Shown here: in pieces, positions 1-9,374 of the stretch | Numbering within the stretch: position 1 is the first letter of the stretch | How the letters are laid out: every line of letters begins with the position of its first letter | Source of the DNA: Marinibacterium sp. | Lineage (GTDB): Bacteria > Pseudomonadota > Alphaproteobacteria > Rhodobacterales > Rhodobacteraceae | Assembly (NCBI GenBank): GCA_017643305.1 | Contig: JAEPNQ010000001.1 | Location: 1 to 64,000, forward strand | Length of the DNA stretch: 64,000 nt | Direction: 5' to 3' | Translations under genes and position numbers: made by a program | Notes under the pieces: model-generated | The model's database searches: none | What the model was told of the DNA's origin: nothing | What the model saw: only the letters and a program-made list of their open reading frames with translations

Positions 1-96
1 ACTGGGCGGCAGCCCGGCGTGATGCTGCATGCTAACACGATATGGCGGGCGCAAGGGAAGCGTCTTTCGCAATCTTACAGGCGCGCAGCGCGATCT

Positions 97-2193
97 TTAC
101 CCTCCGAATGCCTTTTGCCGTTTGCTGCTGTAGGCTTGCAGGATTCGATCCGCCGTCATCGCAATCAGGGCCATGGACAGACCAGCGATGATTCCCCACC
201 CCACATCCGCCTGTGTCAACGCAACATAGATTTGCTGTCCCATACCCTGGGTTCCGACCAGAGCGGCAATGACCAGCATGGCCAGCCCGTACATTATGGT
301 CTGGTTCAGGCCGAGCATGATGATAGGCAGCGCGATGGGCAGCTTGACCTCGAACAGTATTTGCCTGTCAGTGCATCCGGTCTGGCGGGCAGCTTCCACG
401 ATATGTTCCGGCACGGTGCGCAGGCCGTGTTCGACGTAGCGGATCGGCGGGACGATTGCATAGGAAATGATCGCCAACAGCGCCGTAAATTCACCGACCT
501 TGAACAGCATCAAGGCTGGGATCAGCAGCACGAAGGGCGGCATGGTCTGCAGCGTGTCATTGATCGGGCGGATGACGCGGGAAACAGTTTCGTTATGCGC
601 GGCCCAGATGCCGATCAGCCCACCAATGGCAAAGCTGATCATCACCGCAACCGTACACAGATAGATCGACAGCATCGCTTTGTCCCAGAGCCCGTTGACC
701 AGGATGAAAAGCATGGAGCCCAGCGCGAACGCTGCCACGCTGCGCCCCCCTGCCAGCCACGCCAGCAAGGTGACCAGCCCCACAAAGACAGGCCATGGCG
801 TCGTCGCCGCGCCAAAATAGAGCAGATAGGCCACCACAGCCACGGCAATACCTGCCCCGGTCCGCCCTGTTGCGAGACAGGCCAGGCTGATGGCTGCTGC
901 GCACAGGCTGTAACCCCAGACCAGCGCCGGCGTCATCGCAAAGCCCCATGTAAACGGGTTGACCGCAGTGACGATACCATTGCGGATTGGCAGCATGACA
1001 TAGAACAGCGTGGTTTCTTTGAGTGCGTCCATTGCATCACCAAAGCTGCGGATGAACTGGCTCATCGCGCTGTTCAGCGCGTCGGCGGGGTAGATTACCC
1101 AAGCTTTGGGATATTGCGCGAGCGCGGGCAGGACCAAGCCCGCCAGCTTGAACCCGATGATGCAGCCCAGCGCGATGAGCAACGTGCGGTGTCTGCGCCA
1201 AGGCGACATGGGTGCCCCCCCGGCTTCGGGAGGCTTGCGATCGGCGGCGGCCGAAGACAGCCGGTCCAGCACCATGGCCAGCAGCGCGATGACCAACCCG
1301 GCCAGCAGGCTCTCACCGAACTGGGCCTTGCGCATCGTGCTCAGCACCTCCCAGCCAATATCTTCGAACCCTCCGATGATAGCCGCGATGACCACCATCG
1401 ACAGCGCTGCCATGGTGCATTGGTTCACGCCCACCAGGATCTGCGGCAGTGCGGTGGGAAACTCCACCTGCCAGAACAGCTGCCGGGGTTTGCACCCGTT
1501 CATTACACCGCTTTCGACGATGTCCGACGGCACTTCGCGCAGGCCGAGGATCGTATTCCGCACCATGGGTGGCGCGGCATAGATGATGCTGGCAATCACC
1601 CCGACCACCGGACCGAAGCCAAACAGGAACAGGATCGGGATCAGGTAGGCAAAGGCGGGAACTGTTTGCATGATGTCCAGCACCGGCTGTATCACCATAT
1701 CAAACCGGCGGGACCGGAACGCCATCACGCCCAGCGCCAGCCCCAGAACAATCGACAGCGGCACCGAGATCGCCACCAGCGCCAGCGTGTTCATGGATTC
1801 GGTCCAGTATCCGACCACGACCATATAGCCAATCGCGGCGCCGGTAAAAACCGCCAAACGCGCCCCGCCAAACCGGGCTGCGAACAAAACGAACAAGGCA
1901 ATCGTCGCAGGCCAGGGCAACCAGTGCAGAACATATTGCACCGCTTTCATCGGCACCTCGATCACCGCCGAAAGGCCCCGGAAAAACCATTTGAAGTTGG
2001 CCACAAACCAGTCCGACACCGCCGCCACACCGTCCGCCAGCGAGATAACCCAAGCGTCCGGATAGGTTTGCAGCCACGGAACATTCCGTGCTGCGACCGT
2101 ACAGAGTGCGGCGCAGACCCCAAAGACCAGCCAGATCCGCAACCCGTCTGTCAGCCACGGTGTGACGCGTGGATGTTCTATCGCCAGCGTCAT
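97..2193 (-). CDS. Glycine betaine/proline ABC transporter permease, tandem-fused (ProW-like)
   Basis: This 698-residue inner-membrane protein is the permease of an osmolyte (glycine betaine, proline betaine or choline type) ABC importer. Two complete permease modules are fused: each has the EAA-type coupling loop with a G-C-x-x-R-Q-L/I-L/F core, at about residues 228-255 and 596-630, and each is preceded by its own set of hydrophobic segments. A classical ProW has one module and works as a dimer, so this chain could supply both halves of the channel. The start overlaps the stop of the upstream ATPase gene by 4 nt (ATGA), so the two are translated together. No binding-protein gene lies between them or upstream; it may lie beyond base 1. 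Substrate is inferred from the family only. Confidence 0.9.
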   Translation of the reverse strand: MTLAIEHPRVTPWLTDGLRIWLVFGVCAALCTVAARNVPWLQTYPDAWVISLADGVAAVSDWFVANFKWFFRGLSAVIEVPMKAVQYVLHWLPWPATIALFVLFAARFGGARLAVFTGAAIGYMVVVGYWTESMNTLALVAISVPLSIVLGLALGVMAFRSRRFDMVIQPVLDIMQTVPAFAYLIPILFLFGFGPVVGVIASIIYAAPPMVRNTILGLREVPSDIVESGVMNGCKPRQLFWQVEFPTALPQILVGVNQCTMAALSMVVIAAIIGGFEDIGWEVLSTMRKAQFGESLLAGLVIALLAMVLDRLSSAAADRKPPEAGGAPMSPWRRHRTLLIALGCIIGFKLAGLVLPALAQYPKAWVIYPADALNSAMSQFIRSFGDAMDALKETTLFYVMLPIRNGIVTAVNPFTWGFAMTPALVWGYSLCAAAISLACLATGRTGAGIAVAVVAYLLYFGAATTPWPVFVGLVTLLAWLAGGRSVAAFALGSMLFILVNGLWDKAMLSIYLCTVAVMISFAIGGLIGIWAAHNETVSRVIRPINDTLQTMPPFVLLIPALMLFKVGEFTALLAIISYAIVPPIRYVEHGLRTVPEHIVEAARQTGCTDRQILFEVKLPIALPIIMLGLNQTIMYGLAMLVIAALVGTQGMGQQIYVALTQADVGWGIIAGLSMALIAMTADRILQAYSSKRQKAFGG

Positions 2194-3254
2194 GGGGCCA
2201 GCGCCCGCGCTTCGCCCTGCGCCAGCGCCTGCAACGCACCGATGGGCGTGACCATTCCCACAACAGCCCCGTCCCGCGCTACGGCCACGGGGGCCTGCCG
2301 GTCGGAAAAACTGGGCAGCAGAGCCTCCAGCGTGGTTTCGGGCGGAACGGCGGTCGACGCGTCCAACCCGTCCCTCACTGGCTCCATGATCGCGCCGCAG
2401 GTGATGACCCGCACCAGCGGCACATCTTCGGTGAATTCAGCAACATAGGGCGTGGCGGGGTTCAGCACGATCTCGGTCGGTGTGCCGATCTGCACGACCT
2501 GTCCGTCCTTCATTATCGCAATCCTGTCGGCCAGCTTCAGCGCCTCCAGGAAATCATGGGTGATGAACACGATGGTCTTGTTCAGCTTGGTCTGCAGACG
2601 AACGAATTCATCCTGCATCTGGCGGCGGATCAGCGGGTCCAATGCCGAGAATGGTTCGTCGAGAAACCAGATTTCGGGGCGTACGGCCAGCGACCGGGCA
2701 ATGCCGACGCGCTGCTGCTGGCCACCCGATAGCTGGTTCGGAAACGCATTTTCGCGGCCTGCGAGTCCCACAAGGTCGATCATTTCCTGCGCGCGTTCCA
2801 GGCGCTCGGCTTCAGCGATTTTCTGGATCTTCAGGGGGAACGCCACGTTTTCCAAAACGCTCAGATGCGGCAGCAGGCCAAAATTCTGGAACACCATGCC
2901 CATCTTGTGACGCCGGATTTCGATCAATTCGGCCTGAGACACCTGCAAGAGGTCGGTGTCGTCCAGCATGATCTCTCCGACCGTCGGCTCTACCAGCCGG
3001 GACAAGCAGCGCACCATGGTCGACTTGCCCGACCCCGAAAGCCCCATGATGACGAAAATCTCACCTTCATTTACATCGAAGGACACGTTGGCCGCTGCCG
3101 GGATCGCCCCTTCGGCTCGCAAACAGTCCACCATGCCGGGCGTGTCCCCAACGTCACCGGAGCCGGCCGTGAAATGTGCCTCCGGATTGGCCCCATAGAC
3201 CTTCCATACGTTCCGACACCGAAGCTTGACCCGCCTGTCCGCATTTGCGCTCAT
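2190..3254 (-). CDS. Glycine betaine/proline ABC transporter ATP-binding protein (ProV-like)
   Basis: ATPase of the osmolyte importer, 354 residues. Walker A is G-L-S-G-S-G-K-S-T at residues 71-79, the ABC signature L-S-G-G-Q-Q-Q-R-V is near 172, Walker B ends in F-L-D-E-P near 196, and the switch histidine sits in I-T-H-D-F. An extra segment of about 30 residues before the P-loop and the glycine-rich G-L-S-G-S-G-K P-loop fit the ProV/OpuA family. I place the start at 3254, not the upstream in-frame ATG at 3278, because a GGACGG ribosome site stands just before it. The C-terminal 60-70 residues are where ProV proteins carry CBS-like sensor sequence. First gene of a two-gene operon divergent from a sulfatase. 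Confidence 0.9.
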   Translation of the reverse strand: MSANADRRVKLRCRNVWKVYGANPEAHFTAGSGDVGDTPGMVDCLRAEGAIPAAANVSFDVNEGEIFVIMGLSGSGKSTMVRCLSRLVEPTVGEIMLDDTDLLQVSQAELIEIRRHKMGMVFQNFGLLPHLSVLENVAFPLKIQKIAEAERLERAQEMIDLVGLAGRENAFPNQLSGGQQQRVGIARSLAVRPEIWFLDEPFSALDPLIRRQMQDEFVRLQTKLNKTIVFITHDFLEALKLADRIAIMKDGQVVQIGTPTEIVLNPATPYVAEFTEDVPLVRVITCGAIMEPVRDGLDASTAVPPETTLEALLPSFSDRQAPVAVARDGAVVGMVTPIGALQALAQGEARALAP

Positions 3255-3606
3255 ATGTCCGTCCTTTGCTTCGGCCACAGTGTTACCCGATAATTTTCAC
3301 ACAGCTCTGGAAAGCAACCGGTTCACTTTCATAATATCGGCGATTTTGCATTGCTCAATCGTCTCTGAAAACGCTTGATCCGGATCCAGCCGGAGGCGAG
3401 TGTGGCTGTCACTTTAACGATTTCGTCCAACCAAAACAGTCGCGACTGATCCGGAACTGCATTTCTGTGTTATTCACAGGCTGCGCGTGGCTGGAACGTC
3501 TGCCATGTCGGCGCGGGTATCGGGTGAAACCAACGCATCAGCAATGATGATCGCCGAGAGCGCAACAGATGTGATCTTGCGCGACAGCGCCTAAGCGGGG
3601 GGACCA
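3255..3606. other. Divergent intergenic region between betaine transporter and sulfatase
   Basis: About 350 bases between two divergent start codons, so both promoters should lie here. I see no convincing operator palindrome. A 29-codon ATG frame from 3505 ends with TAA 10 nt before the sulfatase start, but it has no ribosome site and no recognisable product, so I do not call it a gene. Confidence 0.5.
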
Positions 3607-5100
3607 ATGGCAACCGAAAGAAAACCGAATATCGTCCTGATTTTCACGGACAATCAGCAGGCCAGCACATTGGGCTGCTATGGCAACTCCGAAATCCACA
3701 CGCCAAATCTGGACAAACTGGCATCGCAGGGCATGACCTTTGAAAATGCGTTTTGCCCCAATGCCTTCTGTTCGCCTTGCCGCGCCTCGGTTTTGACCGG
3801 GCTGCTGCCCTCCCAACATGGCGTGCACAGCTGGATCGACGACCGCAACATGGCCGACTGGCCGGAAAACTGGCATGCGCTGGATGGCCTGCGCACCCTG
3901 CCGGGCACGCTGCAGGCGGCCGGCTATGCCACCGCGCTTTGTGGTAAATACCACCTGGGAGCGCCTGACCGCCCCATGTCAGGGTTCGACTATTGGTGCA
4001 CCATGGCGGATGGTCATGTGCGCAGCTTCTACCACAACCGGATCACCGAGAACGGGCGCAGCTACGACCACCACGGCCACACCGTGGATTTCTTCACCGA
4101 AAAAGGCATTGGCTTTATCGAGGAACAGGCGCAGGCAGGAACACCCTTTTTCCTCTACCTGCCCTACCCCGCGCCCTACGGCCACTGGCCCGCCACGAAG
4201 GAAGACGAAACTTGCCGCCACAGTGACCGCTATGCCGATTGCCCGATGCAATCGATCCCGCGCGAGGGGCTGAGCAAGCCCGCCATTGATGCGTTTCTGA
4301 TGCGGCACAAATATTCCGGCGGTGGGTTGGATTATTCGATGACGCTGCGCGCGCCCAACGATCTGGCAACGTTGAGAAATTACTATGCACAAGTATCGAT
4401 GGTCGATGACGGTGTCGGGCAGATCATACAGGCGCTGGACCGGCTGGGGTTGAGCGACGACACGATCCTGATTTTTACTGCTGATCACGGGCTGTCGCTG
4501 GGCCATAACGGGTTCTGGGGACATGGTGCAGCGACATGGCCATCGAACCTGCATCGCGCTGCGCATTCTGTGCCCTTGCTGATGCACTACCCGTCTGCCA
4601 TCGCCCCTGCGAAAAGGTCGCGTGCGATGGTTTCAAACATGGATCTCTTCGCCACCTTGCTGGATTTCACCAGCCAACCTCACGACCAAACCGGCATGGA
4701 GGTGGCCAGCCGATCTCTCAAACCGCTAGTCACTGGAGGGCGCGCAGGACGGGACGAAGATGTGGTCTTTTCCGAACAGGAGGAGACCCGCGTGCTGCGC
4801 ACCCCAAAATGGGCCTATTTTCAACGCTTCAAGGGCAAGGGGGCCGAGGGGTTTGAAGACGCCTTGTTTGATCTGGAGACCGACCCCGGAGAGAAATCCA
4901 ATCTGGCGCAGGACCCGGCCCATGCCGGGACCTTGGCGATGCTGGACGAAAGGCTCACCGCATTTTTTGCAACCCATAGCCGCCCAGAGGCCGATCTGTG
5001 GCGAGGCGGCATACCGTTGCAACATACAGAACGGGCGGACCTTTGGCGGCAAGCCTGGGGCCCGGAGTGGTCACCAACCTACCGGTACGAAACTGGCTGA
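3607..5100 (+). CDS. Sulfatase (formylglycine-dependent, choline-sulfatase/arylsulfatase type)
   Basis: Type I sulfatase of 497 residues, predicted to hydrolyse a sulfate ester. The signature is C-S-P-C-R-A-S-V-L-T-G at residues 55-65; Cys55 would be the residue oxidised to formylglycine. The usual third position of this motif is Ser, Ala or Thr; here it is a second Cys. Metal-binding residues appear in F-T-D-N at 13-16 and in the T-A-D-H-G stretch near residue 294. There is no signal peptide, so it should be cytoplasmic, like choline sulfatases. A GGGGGA ribosome site precedes the ATG. Its neighbour is a betaine-type importer, which would fit choline-O-sulfate or another sulfated osmolyte as substrate, but this is inference. 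Confidence 0.88.
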   Translation: MATERKPNIVLIFTDNQQASTLGCYGNSEIHTPNLDKLASQGMTFENAFCPNAFCSPCRASVLTGLLPSQHGVHSWIDDRNMADWPENWHALDGLRTLPGTLQAAGYATALCGKYHLGAPDRPMSGFDYWCTMADGHVRSFYHNRITENGRSYDHHGHTVDFFTEKGIGFIEEQAQAGTPFFLYLPYPAPYGHWPATKEDETCRHSDRYADCPMQSIPREGLSKPAIDAFLMRHKYSGGGLDYSMTLRAPNDLATLRNYYAQVSMVDDGVGQIIQALDRLGLSDDTILIFTADHGLSLGHNGFWGHGAATWPSNLHRAAHSVPLLMHYPSAIAPAKRSRAMVSNMDLFATLLDFTSQPHDQTGMEVASRSLKPLVTGGRAGRDEDVVFSEQEETRVLRTPKWAYFQRFKGKGAEGFEDALFDLETDPGEKSNLAQDPAHAGTLAMLDERLTAFFATHSRPEADLWRGGIPLQHTERADLWRQAWGPEWSPTYRYETG

Positions 5101-5176
5101 TGGCATATCATCGGGATGATGGGTCCGTCTGATTGGGCCAGCTGAGATGTTCTCGCGCCCGATCTCCGATACTGGG

Positions 5177-5914
5177 TCACGCGAGAATGGTTTCCAGCTG
5201 CATCACCACGTCTTCAGCATCCCCGTAAAAGCCGACCTTTCGCCAGATCACCGTATTGTCCCGGAACGACAGGACCGGGTGCTCTTCGACCATCGGATTG
5301 GTGGCAAGCGCGGCAATCGCCAGCCCGTCAGCCACACGGCAAAACGCGTGAACACCGTCGAAAAGCAGGTCGATATTGTCTGGGACATACCCCGCGTTCA
5401 GCGCGTCGATGATGGGCTTGGTCGCGGGCTTTGATGGTCGCCCGATGCCCAGCACGGCGACAGTTCCATCAGAAACAAGAACGCCCTTGTACCCATGGTC
5501 CGAAAAGCGCAGCGCCGTGGTTTGCATGGTGGCTTTCTGAACCCAAAGTTCCGCATAGTCCGCCAGCACACCCGTTTCGATCATGTGCCCGTCTTCATCG
5601 AAAGAAATTGCGCCGACATCCACACCATCGGGGGTACCATGCCAGTTAATCTCGCGGTGCCAGGTGCAGTTGTCCCCGTCCAGCGTGATATGGCCCGCAA
5701 ACCCTTCGGCGCGGGCGAGGTCGGTCAGTGCAGAAGGCGACAAATCTGCGAGGCAACTCGCACCCTTATGTGCAGGCCGTTTGGCTGGGATGCGCACATC
5801 GGCATAGTCGCGCCCGGCCTGGATCCAATGAACGCGGGTTGTATCGTCATCGAAATCCGGTGCCTTGATCCAGCGCCGGACCCAGTGGCCTTGGATGGTG
5901 TCTTCGACGATCAC
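5177..5914 (-). CDS. Conserved protein of unknown function (possibly HRI1-like beta-barrel)
   Basis: A 245-residue soluble protein without signal peptide or membrane segment. It is rich in Trp, Asp and short beta-strand-like stretches such as H-W-I-Q-A-G, Y-A-D-V-R-I-P and Y-A-E-L-W. This pattern recalls the two-lobed beta-barrel proteins related to yeast HRI1 and their uncharacterised bacterial relatives, but I am not certain of the family and assign no function. It is the last gene of the ABC importer/isochorismatase operon and its start overlaps the end of the hydrolase gene by 4 nt (ATGA), so co-translation is likely and it probably serves the same substrate pathway. Confidence 0.75.
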   Translation of the reverse strand: MIVEDTIQGHWVRRWIKAPDFDDDTTRVHWIQAGRDYADVRIPAKRPAHKGASCLADLSPSALTDLARAEGFAGHITLDGDNCTWHREINWHGTPDGVDVGAISFDEDGHMIETGVLADYAELWVQKATMQTTALRFSDHGYKGVLVSDGTVAVLGIGRPSKPATKPIIDALNAGYVPDNIDLLFDGVHAFCRVADGLAIAALATNPMVEEHPVLSFRDNTVIWRKVGFYGDAEDVVMQLETILA

Positions 5915-6525
5915 TCCGCCGCCACTTGATGGGCGCTAATCGCGGCGATGATTTCGTCTGCAGACAGAACCGCGCCCTCCTGTAGGTATTCCATCGCGTT
6001 GAGCGAGGCCTTATGCGCTTCGGGCGACGTGCCGCCGACGCAATCACCAACCACCCGGCAGTAGTAGTCATGCTGATGGCCATCGGCAAAACTGTAATGC
6101 ACGCAGACATCTGTCATCCCACCGATCATGATAAGCGTTTTGGCTTTCAGACCTTTGAGCAGGATTTCTGTTTCGGTCCCAAAGAACACGGAATAGCGGC
6201 GTTTGTGGATGAAGTAATCGGTCGGCCGCATGTCCATTTCTTCTTTTGCGACCGGCGTGCCGGGTTCGCCTTCGAGACAATGGATGTCTTCTGTCCCATC
6301 CAGTTCGCGACCGTAGTCGATTTTGTTGCGACGGTGGATTTCCTGAAAAAAGATGATCGGAATATCCGCCTCATGCGCGGCATCCACGATGCGTTTGGCG
6401 CGCTCCATGTTTTCGTGATAGCCAGGCATGACGGGAATGCCTGCCTTGTAATCCATGAACGCGGATTTCTGGATGTCGATGACCAACAAGACGGCCTGAC
6501 CGACGATGGTGGGTTGGCGTGGCAT
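5911..6525 (-). CDS. Isochorismatase-family cysteine hydrolase
   Basis: Soluble 204-residue hydrolase of the isochorismatase/nicotinamidase fold. The catalytic triad is visible: Asp17 in V-I-D-I-Q, Lys108 in H-K-R-R-Y-S, and Cys141 in M-T-D-V-C-V-H. The G-G-M-T segment before the Cys supplies the usual cis-peptide oxyanion site. Such enzymes cleave C-N bonds in amides, ureido acids and related compounds, so with the upstream polyamine-type importer it probably deaminates or cleaves an imported amide. It begins 13 nt after the permease stop with a strong AGAGGAGA ribosome site, and overlaps the next gene by 4 nt. The exact substrate cannot be read from the sequence. Confidence 0.9.
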   Translation of the reverse strand: MPRQPTIVGQAVLLVIDIQKSAFMDYKAGIPVMPGYHENMERAKRIVDAAHEADIPIIFFQEIHRRNKIDYGRELDGTEDIHCLEGEPGTPVAKEEMDMRPTDYFIHKRRYSVFFGTETEILLKGLKAKTLIMIGGMTDVCVHYSFADGHQHDYYCRVVGDCVGGTSPEAHKASLNAMEYLQEGAVLSADEIIAAISAHQVAAE

Positions 6526-6538
6526 TGGAATGTCTCCT

Positions 6539-7336
6539 CTATTTGCGAGATTGATCGGCGCCCATCAGGCGCGGCAGGTCGCCCCAGCGAGCAACGGCCG
6601 AAAACACCAGAACCGAAACTGTGAGAAAAGTGATCGCGGCCACCGCCATGGTCGGCGTGTACCCGTTGCGGAGCGAGTTGAAGATTTGCAGCGTGACAGT
6701 GGCGTAAGACGACGCCGACACGAAGAAGATCACGATAAATTCGTTGAACGACAGGACCAGCACAAAGAACAGTCCTGATATCGTGTAAGGAATGGTTTGC
6801 GGCAGGACGACGGTGCGGAAGGCCACCTGTTCGGTCGCCCCCATGGTCGCAGCGGCATCCAGATGCGCGCGGTCGATGGATTGCAGGCCGATGGAAATGG
6901 TCACCAGCGGCAGCGCCATAAGCAGGATAGCATGACTGATGACACCAGCCCAAATCTCGCCCAGCCCGCCTGTGAAGGCCCAGAAAAACCCCAGCCCAAC
7001 CCCAAACACGATGGGCGGCACGGCAAACGGAAGGGAACCAAGCCCGGCCAGCGTTTTGGACAGTTTCGTTCCAGTCGACCACAGCAGGTAAGCGATGGGC
7101 CATGCCATTGCGACAGCCAGTATCGAGGCGCCCACGGCAACAATGACCGAATTCCACAGCGCAGCGGTCCAGACCGGCTCCGACACAAAGAATTCGCCAA
7201 ACCGGACAAAGGTTGGGTCAACGGGCGGGAAAAACATGCTGCGCCCCGAATTCAGCGCAGCACCACAGACAACCACGATCGGCATCGCCAGAACGAGCGA
7301 TGCCAGCCCCATATAGATCGTACCAAACGTCCGCAT
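6539..7336 (-). CDS. ABC transporter permease, PotC-like
   Basis: Inner-membrane permease of 265 residues with about six hydrophobic segments and the EAA loop (A-A-T-M-G-A, then V-V-L-P-Q-T-I-P) near residues 170-195. It is the second permease of a spermidine/putrescine-type importer. The reading frame stays open upstream to 8134, but I start at the ATG at 7336: its A is shared with the TGA of the first permease (TGATG), as expected for coupled translation, and translation from here gives a typical first membrane segment. Confidence 0.9.
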   Translation of the reverse strand: MRTFGTIYMGLASLVLAMPIVVVCGAALNSGRSMFFPPVDPTFVRFGEFFVSEPVWTAALWNSVIVAVGASILAVAMAWPIAYLLWSTGTKLSKTLAGLGSLPFAVPPIVFGVGLGFFWAFTGGLGEIWAGVISHAILLMALPLVTISIGLQSIDRAHLDAAATMGATEQVAFRTVVLPQTIPYTISGLFFVLVLSFNEFIVIFFVSASSYATVTLQIFNSLRNGYTPTMAVAAITFLTVSVLVFSAVARWGDLPRLMGADQSRK

Positions 7337-8319
7337 CACCGGCCCTCCGCCCGTCGGTTCAGAAGATGGCCAAGATACAGACAGACGCTGGCTGAAATAA
7401 GCAGGATGATCGCCTGCGTGGCCCCAAACGGCGCATTCAGGTTCGCGCCGCGGATGTTGGCATAAATAGCCACGGCGGTTGTGTGCTTGTTGGGCGCGGC
7501 AAAGACGGTGATCGACACGTAGGTGCCTAAAAGGAAGACGAACAACAACAGCGTCGTGCCCATCAATGGCAAACGGATGGACGGCAATGTCACCGTGCGG
7601 GTAACCGTCCAGCGGCTGGCACCCATGGTCCGCGCGGCCTCTCCCAGCGACGGGTCCAACCGCGACAGGGCGGGATACAGCAGGATCACCGCATAGGGCC
7701 AGACTAGGTAGCTCATCGTCAGGATGGTTGCGAAATCCGATGTCTTGAACTTGACGTTTCGGGGGTTTGCCAGCCCCCAGTCCCGCAGGGTCTGGAACCA
7801 GCCGACTTCCTTCAACCACGCCGTCAGGCCGGTTTCCTTGAAGAGTTTGGGCAGGCCCGAATTGTTCGACAGAAGGATGTCCCAGCCCATGACGATGAAC
7901 ACCTCCGACAGCGACAGCGAAGACAGGATGAACACCAGCCAAATCGCCTGCGCGCGTCGGCTCAGCCGGGTGAGCGCCAATGTAAATGGCAAGGCCGTCA
8001 CCACCGCCAGAAGCGAGGCGATCACGGCGAAGTAAAAAGAATAGTAAAGTTGCTGGAGGTAAAGAAACGTCACTTCCTGCGGCCAGAGAACACCGACAAA
8101 GAAGCGTTGATAGTTTTCCAGGGTGAAGTCCCACACCCAGGCCGCGCCATCCACTTTGCGCCCGAAGGAGATCGCCAGAACCAGAAGGAATGGGAAAACG
8201 CAGAAAACAACAATGGCCGAGGTCAGAAAGCCCAGTAGCACAGATTTGGCCGGAAAGGTCGATGTCTTGTTGGCCGATTGCACCCTATCCGGCAAAGATA
8301 TGTCGTTGGCGACAGTCAT
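7336..8319 (-). CDS. ABC transporter permease, PotB-like
   Basis: First permease of the polyamine-type importer, 327 residues, with a cytoplasmic N-terminus of about 25 residues and six or more hydrophobic segments. The EAA coupling loop (E-A-A-R-T-M-G-A, then L-P-S-I-R-L-P) lies near residues 230-255. A large extracytoplasmic loop of about 60 charged residues between the third and fourth membrane segments is somewhat longer than usual for PotB. It overlaps the ATPase stop by 4 nt upstream and the second permease by 1 nt downstream. Confidence 0.9.
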   Translation of the reverse strand: MTVANDISLPDRVQSANKTSTFPAKSVLLGFLTSAIVVFCVFPFLLVLAISFGRKVDGAAWVWDFTLENYQRFFVGVLWPQEVTFLYLQQLYYSFYFAVIASLLAVVTALPFTLALTRLSRRAQAIWLVFILSSLSLSEVFIVMGWDILLSNNSGLPKLFKETGLTAWLKEVGWFQTLRDWGLANPRNVKFKTSDFATILTMSYLVWPYAVILLYPALSRLDPSLGEAARTMGASRWTVTRTVTLPSIRLPLMGTTLLLFVFLLGTYVSITVFAAPNKHTTAVAIYANIRGANLNAPFGATQAIILLISASVCLYLGHLLNRRAEGR

Positions 8320-9368
8320 GCGGCCTCGTATCTAGGGAAGACTTGCAGCGCATCCGGCGGCAGACGCACGGTGGTCGCATCACCATTTCTGAGCTCAGGG
8401 TTTGTTTCCCCCGCCGCGTGTTCCACGATGATCGGTCCGATGTCGGACTGCAGGTGGTATTCGCGCATGGGCCCCAGATCCCGTACGAACATAACCTTGG
8501 CGGCCACACGGTTGGCGCCTGGGTCAAAGTCAATAAAGGCCCGCTCCGGGCGGATCGCAATCCGAACAGGGCTTTCTGTGCGGAAATTCGATGCGGTCTG
8601 CAAAAAGTTTTCGCCAACCAGCACGCCCCCATCCTTGCAGACGCCATCAAAGAAATTCGCCTTACCAATGAAATCCGCCACGAAAGCATTGGCCGGTTGA
8701 TGATATATCACCTGGGGCTTGGCGATCTGTTCCACCCGGCCATTTGACATCACCACGATCTGGTCGGCCATCGTCATCGCTTCGCGTTGGTCATGCGTCA
8801 CAACAATTGTTGTGATTCCCAGCTTTTGCTGCAAAAGCCGCAGTTCAACCTGCATTTCTTCGCGCAGCTTGGCGTCGAGCGCGGACATGGGTTCATCCAG
8901 CAGGAACACTTCGGGTTCCTGCGCCAGAGCGCGCGCAATGGCCACACGCTGGCGTTGCCCGCCAGACAATTCGCCGATCCGGCGATCACCAAAACCACCC
9001 AGCTGAACCGTTTCCAGCAAATTGTTGGCCTCATCCAGTGCGGTCCGTTTGTCCACGCCGCCAATGGTCAGCGAATAGGCCACGTTTTCGCGCACTGAAT
9101 AATGCGGGAACAACGCGAAGTTCTGGAAAACCATACCGAACTTACGTTTGTGCGCGGGCAACGCCGTGATGTTTTGCCCTTCCAGCAAAATGGACCCGAC
9201 GGAGGGGTCCTCCAGCCCGGCTATCATCCGCAGCAATGTGGTCTTGCCGCATCCCGATGGGCCGAGAAGCGCGGTCAGTTCCCCTTTGGCGAACTTCAGG
9301 TCTGTGGGTTCTACGGCGCGGGTGTTCCCAAATGACTTGGAAACGCCCTTCAGTTCCAATCCGTGCAT
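8316..9368 (-). CDS. ABC transporter ATP-binding protein, PotA/UgpC-like
   Basis: ATPase subunit of the importer, 350 residues. Walker A is G-P-S-G-C-G-K-T-T near residues 36-44, the Q-loop is V-F-Q-N-F-A-L, the signature is L-S-G-G-Q-R-Q-R-V near 133, Walker B is L-L-D-E-P-M-S-A-L-D, and the switch is V-T-H-D-Q. After about residue 240 comes a TOBE-like regulatory beta-domain. Length and order match PotA, CysA and FbpC; the neighbours point to a polyamine- or opine-like solute. Translation is coupled to the downstream permease. Confidence 0.92.
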   Translation of the reverse strand: MHGLELKGVSKSFGNTRAVEPTDLKFAKGELTALLGPSGCGKTTLLRMIAGLEDPSVGSILLEGQNITALPAHKRKFGMVFQNFALFPHYSVRENVAYSLTIGGVDKRTALDEANNLLETVQLGGFGDRRIGELSGGQRQRVAIARALAQEPEVFLLDEPMSALDAKLREEMQVELRLLQQKLGITTIVVTHDQREAMTMADQIVVMSNGRVEQIAKPQVIYHQPANAFVADFIGKANFFDGVCKDGGVLVGENFLQTASNFRTESPVRIAIRPERAFIDFDPGANRVAAKVMFVRDLGPMREYHLQSDIGPIIVEHAAGETNPELRNGDATTVRLPPDALQVFPRYEAA

Positions 9369-9374
9369 GACGGA

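Noticed and set aside
19-2448. An 809-codon open frame on the plus strand over the betaine permease gene
   Set aside because: It is antisense to clear permease and ATPase genes, has a His/Arg/Gln-rich low-complexity composition typical of reverse frames of GC-rich genes, and no domain.
3505-3594. 29-codon frame just before the sulfatase
   Set aside because: No ribosome site and no family; its closeness to the sulfatase start is the only support.
7337-8134. Upstream extension of the second permease frame to 531 codons
   Set aside because: The extension overlaps the first permease gene completely and reads as nonsense; the ATG at 7336 overlapping the TGA is the natural start.
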